Positions 42,901-48,891 of a DNA stretch of 49,979 nt are shown here, in pieces. A model generated the notes under the pieces. The model was not told the DNA's origin. It made no database searches and saw only the letters and a list, made by a program, of their open reading frames with translations. How positions within the stretch are numbered: position 1 is the stretch's first letter; every line of letters starts with the position of its first letter. Location of the stretch: IMG/VR virus record IMGVR_UViG_3300002835_000288, positions 1 through 49,979 of that record; one strand, 5' to 3'. Position numbers and translations under genes: made by a program. This DNA is from a virus.

Positions 42901-43823
42901 AGGGCGCTCAAGGTATTCAAGGGGCACAAGGATTTCAAGGTCCTTCTGGCTCTCCTGGAGTTGGTCCTCCAGGTGTGCAAGGTGCACAAGGAATTCAAGG
43001 AGCACAAGGTTTTCAAGGCGCTCAAGGATTTCAAGGTCGTCAAGGATTCCAGGGAGCACAAGGATTTCAAGGCGCGACAGGATTTACAGGACCACAGGGT
43101 TTGGCTGGTGCAACTGGTCCGCAAGGATTACAAGGACGTCAAGGCATTCAAGGTGCGCAAGGATTCCAGGGCGCACAAGGTTTTCAAGGAGCACAAGGTT
43201 TTCAAGGTCGTCAAGGATTCCAAGGTTCGCAAGGATTCCAAGGTTCGCAAGGATTCCAAGGTTCAACTGGAATTCAAGGATTAACTGGACCACCAGGCAG
43301 TCAGGGTACACAAGGATTTAGAGGTGCAACAGGCGATCCTGGATCACAAGGTGCTGCAGGCGCAGCAGGTCCTCAAGGCGTACAAGGTGCAGCTGGAACA
43401 CCTGGCGCTGGAGGCGGATTTACAGAATCTTTAGAAAATGTTCATACTGCAGCATTTACGTTAACGCCTTTAGGAACAACAAAATCTTCGTGGTTAAGAT
43501 TTCCTAATGGAGTTTTGATGCAATTTGGTGTAGTTAGAGCACCAGCATTTCCAGGATATTGGGCTGATAATAGCACATGGTCAGTAACTTTTCCCACAGC
43601 ATTTGATACAAATGATGGTGATCCACTTAACTATTTTTACCCAGTAATTTATTATGGTGGTTCAGTATCAATCAGTAGTTCAACACAAAGACAGGCTTGG
43701 ACAGAAATTTTAGATACTGGTTTCACATCATTGGGTGTGTCAGGAAAAATTAGTGAGGTTGGTGGTGGTGGTGCAGCCTCTGTTGGTGTATATTGGCTTG
43801 TAATTGGTAAAGCGCCAGCATAA
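39921..43823 (+). CDS. Proline- and lysine-containing collagen-like phage tail fibre (1,300 aa)
   Basis: Residues 1-~330 form the head, including the fibre N-terminal motif YDTDKNTIRVHDGTKVGG and a diverged globular insert (about 40378-40740). Collagen occupies about 40918-42135 and 42556-43410, around a second insert (42136-42555, ending in RTGD). This is the most collagen-like chain in the window: GEPGAQGEPGAQG, GPPG and lysine clusters (GPKGDKGDKGDKGVG, GAKGDKGIKGD), with about 17 Gly-X-Lys triplets by eye. The second tract is Gly-Phe/Ile-Gln rich (GIQGAQGFQGAQG). The C-terminus (WLRFPNGVLMQFGVV to YWLVIGKAPA) resembles the gp53-like tail-fibre C-terminal domain. It lies two genes upstream of the PLOD-like enzyme, making it a prime candidate substrate. 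Confidence 0.85.
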   Translation: MAVLSALKSGNTAQLDAYVGYLTEIVYDTDKNTIRVHDGTKVGGYELVGNVTRDGNNIIYGDNVSFSAGNTTITIDDNGVRINSNTLIVGTTNVLAAIANAENVVIKVANNLVGNAAVLNFQNGNNIIITTTSNGNQINLLFSSTATGNGGGNGASALLNYTYSSNTDNVTPGVGIVKFDSEDLTTATEMYLDYFDDYTNDLSDYFTNLNNDGTGYIKIISGTNPEKFAIFAYSSINDITETGYNIFSINHISGGTTSFDDAEDVRLDFDRFGGTGGPAGNVGVEVEEWLIGEQPVINFKSGNTANLIITGEEDSNNFRTNVYIDLVASSIVGAKGEPGAPGGAQGFQGAQGFQGAAGGAKGQKGIKGDVGSKGPQGFRGNQGIQGAQGQQGAQGAQGRQGAQGSQGFQGPQGAQGSQGAQGAPGAQGTAGAQGAAGVSNVPGPKGEPGAQGEPGAQGATGSDSFIPGPKGDKGDKGDKGVGAQGAAGAQGATGEPGPQGAQGAPGVQGAEGSQGARGSDGTAGSPGEKGDPGPQGAQGAAGAQGEPGAQGATGADSFIPGAKGDKGIKGDVGETGPQGATGAQGSSGAPGVQGAQGAPGPQGAVGAQGAPGVQGAQGATGDTGPQGPSGSGAPGTPGVPGTPSSVPGPQGATGTPGAQGATGDKGDKGSTGQTGDTGPQGPQGIQGAQGVQGHQGHQGVQGHQGVQGEQGAQGFQGEQGFQGVQGTQGSQGRIGQTGAASSGGTSYLFQPPGGPDGSTSDSDPGTGFFRFNDADITSVTKIFIDPGDVWQIRHDTWLNSFDDSTSTYKGILEIEENAVPEPGLEEEHNFSMWRVTQVEYIPDTGSGEYFRIHVVYISGRMPASTYGNPYSIRFYRTGDKGDQGPPGGPQGFQGAAGAQGAQGIQGAQGIQGSQGFQGAQGFQGAQGIQGAQGFQGAQGIQGALGVQGPPGFQGAQGAPGASPIGPQGIQGAQGFQGRQGFQGAQGAQGAQGFQGAQGIQGAQGFQGPSGSPGVGPPGVQGAQGIQGAQGFQGAQGFQGRQGFQGAQGFQGATGFTGPQGLAGATGPQGLQGRQGIQGAQGFQGAQGFQGAQGFQGRQGFQGSQGFQGSQGFQGSTGIQGLTGPPGSQGTQGFRGATGDPGSQGAAGAAGPQGVQGAAGTPGAGGGFTESLENVHTAAFTLTPLGTTKSSWLRFPNGVLMQFGVVRAPAFPGYWADNSTWSVTFPTAFDTNDGDPLNYFYPVIYYGGSVSISSSTQRQAWTEILDTGFTSLGVSGKISEVGGGGAASVGVYWLVIGKAPA

Positions 43824-43838
43824 TATTTGGAGATTTTA
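43821..43838 (+). repeat. 18-nt repeated leader, copy 2 (stop + ribosome site)
   Basis: Identical to 38902-38919. It again fuses the stop codon of the upstream gene with the ribosome site of the next one (ATG 43841). Confidence 0.75.
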
Positions 43839-43840
43839 AA

Positions 43841-44218
43841 ATGCCGTATGCATATTACTCGAATACGACAAAAGGTTTTTATGTAACTGAACTTAATTAC
43901 CCAAGATATCCTGATGATGTGATTGCCATCACACAAGAACAACATGAATATTTTTTAAATGAGATAAATGGTAATAATAAAACGATTGTTGTAACTAATG
44001 GTGATATCGGTTTAGTTGAAAAACCACCACCAATAATTGATTGGGACGCAATAAGATATAAAAGAAATCGATTATTGCTGCAATCAGATCACACGCAACT
44101 GCCAGACTTTCCAGAAGCCAAAAAATCTCAATGGGCTACATATAGACAAGAACTTAGAGATATTCCACAAACATACGCAACACCATCAGATGTGATTTGG
44201 CCAACGCCACCAACTTGA
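43841..44218 (+). CDS. Phage tail assembly chaperone-like protein (125 aa)
   Basis: The N-terminal half reads as a small fibre-assembly type domain (FYVTELNYPRYPDDVIAIT). The C-terminal half has the hallmark of phage tail assembly chaperones (Phage_tail_APC type): IRYKRNRLLLQSDHTQLPDF, then a YRQELRDIPQ helix and the end DVIWPTPP. Such proteins often follow the fibre they help fold, which here would be the 1,300-residue collagen-like protein. The gene starts 17 bases after the fibre stop and is followed after 10 bases by the PLOD-like enzyme. Confidence 0.78.
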   Translation: MPYAYYSNTTKGFYVTELNYPRYPDDVIAITQEQHEYFLNEINGNNKTIVVTNGDIGLVEKPPPIIDWDAIRYKRNRLLLQSDHTQLPDFPEAKKSQWATYRQELRDIPQTYATPSDVIWPTPPT

Positions 44219-44228
44219 GGACTATTTT

Positions 44229-46193
44229 ATGATTAATGCTTTTGTGATTAATTTGACAAAAAATTCAACAAAACTTACTTCTTTCATTCGACGTTTCAAT
44301 CAACAGTTTCCAGATAAATCTAAGATTGCGCTACATCGTTATGAAGCAGTAGATGGTTTAACTATAAATCACGATCAATTGTTAAAAATGGGTTATGATA
44401 CTTATCGCTCTTGGCGCGATCCATATCATAATCGTAAGTTCACGCATGGTGAAATTGGCTGCACTTTAAGTCATTTTGGTGTTTGGAAAAAATGTATTGA
44501 ATTAAATCAACCGATTATTGTTTTTGAAGACGACATTGAATTTCTACCTAACTTTAATCTAGATGATATTGTAGAAGTTCTTAAAACAAAAGAGTTCGTT
44601 TATCTTTCAAGAAAAGACATTGGTGGTAAATCGAAACAAATTAATGATAAGTTGGCAATTCCTCCATACGCATACTGGACTTGCGCTTATGCATTAACTC
44701 CAATTGCTGCCGTTAAGTTATGCAATAATTTTGCATATAATAATATTTTGCCTGCGGATGAGTATTTACCTTTAATGTTGGATGTGCACCCATCTCCAGA
44801 ATTAAATGATCATTTTATGCACCTTCCTAAAATAGAACCTTTGGCATTTGAGCCAAGTGTATGTAAACCTGTAGCAGGTGCATTTAATACTTCCGATACA
44901 GAAATTGGAACAGGAACCAAATACTTTAAAGATTTTGATTTAAAGGTTGTTACCGTCGCGACCGATTTAAGTAAAGCCAAACAACTATTAACATCAGCAG
45001 AAAAACATAATATTAAAGTTAGAGTGCTTGGAGCAAATAAAGATTGGACTGGTGGGGACATTAAACGAGGACCTGGCGGTGGTACGAAAGTTAATTTTCT
45101 TAGAAATGAATTGCAAAATTATCAAGATGACGACCTAGTGATGTTTGTGGATGGTTATGACGTTTTAATTAATGAAGAAGAATATGGTATTATAGAACGC
45201 TATCTAACCTTTCATTGCAAAGTTTTATTTGCTGCTGAAAAAGTTTGTTGGCCAGATAGAAGTTTAGAGCCGTACTTCCCTGAACCTGCAAATGGTTATC
45301 GATATTTGAATAGTGGATGTTTTATCGGCGTGGTTTCTGAACTTAAGAAGATTGTTTCGGATACAATTAACGACACTGATGATGATCAACTGTATTTTCA
45401 AAGAAAGTTTCTAAGTAAAAAATACGACATGAAACTGGATCATGAGGGGTACGTTTTTCAGTGTATTTCAATGGTCGAGGATAAAATTGGGTTAAACAAA
45501 CACAATCAGATCACAAATTCTGAAACTCGATGTACAGGAGTTGTTTTACATGGAAATGGTGGTCCTATTGCGAAAGATCGTTTTGATGCAATCTATAATT
45601 TCCTTTATCCAGATAAACCACCCACAAAATACACCTTTGCAAATACAAAAAACTTTAGAATCGTTGGACCAGAAATCATATGCATTAAGTTTATGACGCC
45701 TCAAATGTGTGCCGATCTAATTGGTATGGCTGAAGAAACTGCGCGCAAAAATGGTGGGTTTAAACCATTAGAATATGATAAATTTCCAGCACAAGAACTT
45801 CGCATCAAAGCAATTGATCAAGGTTTGTGGAACGCTATTGAAAAAAACTTAAAAGAGTACATCTTTCCTGTAATTGAGTCTTATTGGGCACCGACGCAGA
45901 TGTATGGTGTTCGGGATCTTTTTGTAATTCGTTATAGCCCCGATACACAAAAATCACTTAACTGTCACAATGATGCTTCCATGGTAAGTGGAACGGTAAA
46001 ACTCAATAATGATTATACAGGGGCAGAATTATACTTCAGAAGGCATAATATTAAGAATACTGATATGGAAGTGGGCGAATTGATGCTTTGGCCAGGACAG
46101 GTGACTCACGGTCACGAGAGCCTACCAATTACAAGTGGAACTAAATATAGTCTAGTTCTATGGACACAACGCCACCCAAGAGATGAAATTTAA
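44229..46193 (+). CDS. Fused GT25 / PLOD-type glycosyltransferase / lysyl hydroxylase (654 aa)
   Basis: Three domains. (1) Residues 1-~225, GT25-like: HGEIGCTLSHFGVWKKC (73-89) and IIVFEDDIEFL with EDD at 100-102. GT25 includes collagen galactosyltransferases. (2) Residues ~236-462 match the glycosyltransferase domain of animal PLOD/LH3: VVTVATDLS, GPGGGTKVNFL (281-291), MFVDGYDVLI with Asp308 and Asp311, AEKVCWPDRSLEP, NSGCFIGVVSELKKIV, DTDDDQLYF (382-390), LDHEGYVFQ and LHGNG (440-444). (3) Residues ~475-654 match the PLOD lysyl hydroxylase: LFVIRYSPDTQKSLNCHNDA with His580 and Asp582, then PGQVTHGHESLPITSGTKYS with His627 and Lys639, where LH3 has Arg. The whole resembles mimivirus L230 and LH3 with an added N-terminal GT25. 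Expected product: glycosylated hydroxylysine on X-Lys-Gly sites of the phage's own collagen-like fibres. Activity is inferred. It overlaps gp13 by one base. Confidence 0.85.
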   Translation: MINAFVINLTKNSTKLTSFIRRFNQQFPDKSKIALHRYEAVDGLTINHDQLLKMGYDTYRSWRDPYHNRKFTHGEIGCTLSHFGVWKKCIELNQPIIVFEDDIEFLPNFNLDDIVEVLKTKEFVYLSRKDIGGKSKQINDKLAIPPYAYWTCAYALTPIAAVKLCNNFAYNNILPADEYLPLMLDVHPSPELNDHFMHLPKIEPLAFEPSVCKPVAGAFNTSDTEIGTGTKYFKDFDLKVVTVATDLSKAKQLLTSAEKHNIKVRVLGANKDWTGGDIKRGPGGGTKVNFLRNELQNYQDDDLVMFVDGYDVLINEEEYGIIERYLTFHCKVLFAAEKVCWPDRSLEPYFPEPANGYRYLNSGCFIGVVSELKKIVSDTINDTDDDQLYFQRKFLSKKYDMKLDHEGYVFQCISMVEDKIGLNKHNQITNSETRCTGVVLHGNGGPIAKDRFDAIYNFLYPDKPPTKYTFANTKNFRIVGPEIICIKFMTPQMCADLIGMAEETARKNGGFKPLEYDKFPAQELRIKAIDQGLWNAIEKNLKEYIFPVIESYWAPTQMYGVRDLFVIRYSPDTQKSLNCHNDASMVSGTVKLNNDYTGAELYFRRHNIKNTDMEVGELMLWPGQVTHGHESLPITSGTKYSLVLWTQRHPRDEI

Positions 46194-46954
46194 TGGCTAA
46201 ACCTACCTCTCGCGCCGAATTAAAAGACTATGCGCTACGCAAATTAGGGTTTCCAGTCGTAGAGATTAACGTCGACGACGATCAGTTAGACGATCGTATC
46301 GACGAAGCTCTTACGATGTATCAGCAATTTCATTATGATGCAGTTGAAAAAACCTATTATAAACATCAGGTTACTAGTGGTGACGTTGCCAACACATATA
46401 TTTCGATGCCAAGTAGCATTATTGGTGTAACTCGTATGTTCCCAGTCAGCACTGACAGCGTTAACTCGAACGCTGCAGGCAATTTTAATATGTTCGATTT
46501 GACGTATCAGTTACGTTTGAATGAACTTTACGATTTTACCTCTGCTGATTACGTTTACTATGCGCTCGCAAAACAACATATTCGTACACTCGACCTTCTA
46601 TTTTTAGGCGAACAACCTGTTCGTTTTAATCGTCATGACGATAAACTTTATATCGATATGAAGTGGAATAATCGAATTGTTGTCGGTAGTTACTTGGCCA
46701 TTGAATGTTATAAAGTCATAGACACAGCAGTTTCCACAGAAATATGGAATGATAGTTGGCTTAAAAAGTATGTAACTGCATTGTTCAAAAAGCAATGGGG
46801 CGAGAATCTTAAAAAGTTTTCTGGCGTTCAACTTCCTGGTGGAATTACATTGAACGGTCAACAAATATGGAATGAGGCTGAACAAGAGATTGAACGTCTC
46901 GAAGAAAAACTTCGCGACACATATGAAGAACCACCACAGTTTGAGATTGGTTAA
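46193..46954 (+). CDS. gp13: T4-like neck protein gp13
   Basis: The 253-residue protein begins with helical TSRAELKDYALRKLGFPVVE followed by INVDDDQLDDRIDEALTMY, which I recognise as the conserved opening of gp13-type neck proteins of marine T4-like phages. Later conserved parts are LLFLGEQPVRFNRHDD and a helical end (WNEAEQEIERLEEKL). In T4, gp13 and gp14 complete the head-to-tail connection below the portal after DNA packaging. The ATG shares a base with the stop of the modification enzyme, and its own stop shares a base with the gp14 start, so the three genes are tightly packed. Confidence 0.85.
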   Translation: MAKPTSRAELKDYALRKLGFPVVEINVDDDQLDDRIDEALTMYQQFHYDAVEKTYYKHQVTSGDVANTYISMPSSIIGVTRMFPVSTDSVNSNAAGNFNMFDLTYQLRLNELYDFTSADYVYYALAKQHIRTLDLLFLGEQPVRFNRHDDKLYIDMKWNNRIVVGSYLAIECYKVIDTAVSTEIWNDSWLKKYVTALFKKQWGENLKKFSGVQLPGGITLNGQQIWNEAEQEIERLEEKLRDTYEEPPQFEIG

Positions 46955-47817
46955 TGCCAACATCAGTTTATTTCAATAACTATAATTCTCATGCTGAGCA
47001 ACGATTATATGAAGATTTAATCGGTGAAGTTGTTCACACATACGGAATAGACGCAAAGTATATTCCAAGAGAATCAGAGTCATCTTTTGATCTTGTGTTT
47101 GGTGACGATCCAACTAAGAAATATGATTCATCATATCCAATCGCGGTTTATGTTCAAAATGTTGATGGATTTCAAGGCGGCGATTTGTTTAGTAAATTTG
47201 GTCTTGAGATTCGTAAACAAGTTCAATTCGTCATTCCTCATCGCGCATTTAAGCAAGGTATTCCACAAAATCTACTTCGTCCAAGAGAGGGAGATTTATT
47301 GTGGTTGACTAATTTTAAAAATCTATTTGAAATTACTTTTGTTGAACGTGATAACTTTTTCTACACATTCGGTAGATCAAGTTATTATGGCTTTCTTGTT
47401 ACTTGTGAACTATTCCGTTACAGTAACGAAGATCTTGCAACAGGCGATCCAGAAGTTGATGTAATTGAAAATGAATTGTCATCTGCGTTTAAATACACTA
47501 TGACTGCTGGTGGAACGAGTACTTATGCATTGAACGAGCAAGTATATCAAGGAACAAGTTTAAACGCTGCAACTGCAATTGGTTACGTTGCAAGATGGGA
47601 TAAGCCTACTTTGAGTTTAGAATTAAAAGATGTAAAAGGAAGATTTGCTACAGGCTCCGCTATTGTTGGAGTAGAAAGTGGAGCAAGTTATGTGTTATCA
47701 AGTACAAATCTGTTTGATAATACGAATGATGGTTTAGAAAACAATTTCGATTTTGAATCTGAAGCAGATGGTGGGATTTTAGATTTTACTGAATCTAATC
47801 CATTTGGTGAACCATAA
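46954..47817 (+). CDS. gp14: T4-like neck protein gp14 with C-terminal extra module
   Basis: The 287-residue protein carries the gp14 pattern YNSHAEQRLYEDLIGEVVH, then AKYIPRES, VQNVDGFQGGDLFSKFGLE and LLRPREGDLLWLT. It is the partner of gp13 in the neck. The last ~110 residues form a separate module (LNEQVYQGTSLNAATAIGYV, KGRFATGSAIVGVESGA) that recurs in diverged form at the C-terminus of gp15. Start and stop codons overlap the flanking genes by one base each, implying coupled expression. Confidence 0.85.
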   Translation: MPTSVYFNNYNSHAEQRLYEDLIGEVVHTYGIDAKYIPRESESSFDLVFGDDPTKKYDSSYPIAVYVQNVDGFQGGDLFSKFGLEIRKQVQFVIPHRAFKQGIPQNLLRPREGDLLWLTNFKNLFEITFVERDNFFYTFGRSSYYGFLVTCELFRYSNEDLATGDPEVDVIENELSSAFKYTMTAGGTSTYALNEQVYQGTSLNAATAIGYVARWDKPTLSLELKDVKGRFATGSAIVGVESGASYVLSSTNLFDNTNDGLENNFDFESEADGGILDFTESNPFGEP

Positions 47818-48890
47818 TGTTAGGTAGTCCATTTTATCATAGAACAATACGCAAAAATGTTATTGCGTTCGGTTCACTTTTCAACGACATTACTCTTGTT
47901 CGTTATTTAAAAAACAGTTCAACAGAAATTGAACGTTTTAAAGTTCCGTTGTCATATGCAGCAAAAGAAACTTTTATAACTAAATTGCTTGGCGATCCTG
48001 ACCTACAAAAAAATGTGCAGGTCGTTTTGCCAAGAATGTCATTCGAGATTACTTCAATAACATATGATTCGAGTCGAAAAACGTCATCATTTAACGAGAC
48101 ATTTTTTATTAAATCGAATTCTAAATTAGATTATTTGCGCAGTGGTGTACCATATACAATTGGTTTTGATTTGCAAATTTATGTTCGTAACGTTGAAGAT
48201 GGTACACAAATTGTCGAACAAATTTTACCATATTTTAATCCAGATTACACAGTTTCTGTTAACTTCATTAATAATCTTGAAACAAAAAGAGATGTTCCAA
48301 TCATATTAGAAAATGTTTCATATTCTCAAAACTATGAAGGAGAAAAGGGAACTGTTCGTTATTTGATATGGACATTATCGTTTACTATGAAGACATACTT
48401 TTTCGCTAACACTTCAGAATCTAGTGTTATCCGTAAAGTTGTTGCAAATACGTCGTATGAACTTGAATCAACAGCATTACGTCAATTCATTGTCGAAAAT
48501 GGTTGCATCTATAAGATTGGCGAAACAGTATATCAAGGACCTAATGTACCAAACGCAACTGCAGTTGGTATAGTCAGTAGACAGTTTGGAAATAATGTCA
48601 CAATTCAATTACGATCAGGAAAGTTTGATATTGACAAACCATTGTTTGGAGTAGACTCGCGAGCAAATTGTTCAATTATTGAAGATGTTAATGAACCATT
48701 GCAGCTCGTATATCAATCTGCAACACCAAACCCATTAAATTCAAGTTCTAATAGTGATTTTGGATTTACAGATGTATTGCAAGAATACCCATACATCTAT
48801 CCTGTTACTGCAAATACAGATACATATAGTACAGATTCGTTAAACATCACTGTCGATACTAACCAACTAACCTCGGACGAAGAGCAATAA
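47817..48890 (+). CDS. gp15: T4-like tail sheath stabiliser gp15 with C-terminal extension
   Basis: The N-terminal ~200 residues are clearly gp15-like: FYHRTIRKNVIAFGSLFNDI, YLKNSSTEIERFKVPLSYAA, QVVLPRMSFEITSITYD and YTIGFDLQIYVRNVEDGTQI, ending with LSFTMKTYFFA. In T4, gp15 caps the contractile tail at the head-proximal end and joins it to the neck. At 357 residues it is longer than T4 gp15 (272). The extra part (from ~residue 230) contains YKIGETVYQGPNVPNATAVG, similar to the gp14 tail module, and a Ser/Asn-rich acidic end. Confidence 0.87.
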   Translation: MLGSPFYHRTIRKNVIAFGSLFNDITLVRYLKNSSTEIERFKVPLSYAAKETFITKLLGDPDLQKNVQVVLPRMSFEITSITYDSSRKTSSFNETFFIKSNSKLDYLRSGVPYTIGFDLQIYVRNVEDGTQIVEQILPYFNPDYTVSVNFINNLETKRDVPIILENVSYSQNYEGEKGTVRYLIWTLSFTMKTYFFANTSESSVIRKVVANTSYELESTALRQFIVENGCIYKIGETVYQGPNVPNATAVGIVSRQFGNNVTIQLRSGKFDIDKPLFGVDSRANCSIIEDVNEPLQLVYQSATPNPLNSSSNSDFGFTDVLQEYPYIYPVTANTDTYSTDSLNITVDTNQLTSDEEQ

Positions 48891-48891
48891 A

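Noticed and set aside
19213-46193. Eukaryotic contamination, suggested by RCC1, collagen and PLOD likeness
   Set aside because: These genes are intronless, overlap by one to four bases, and one shares its stop base with the gp13 start, so they belong to the phage.
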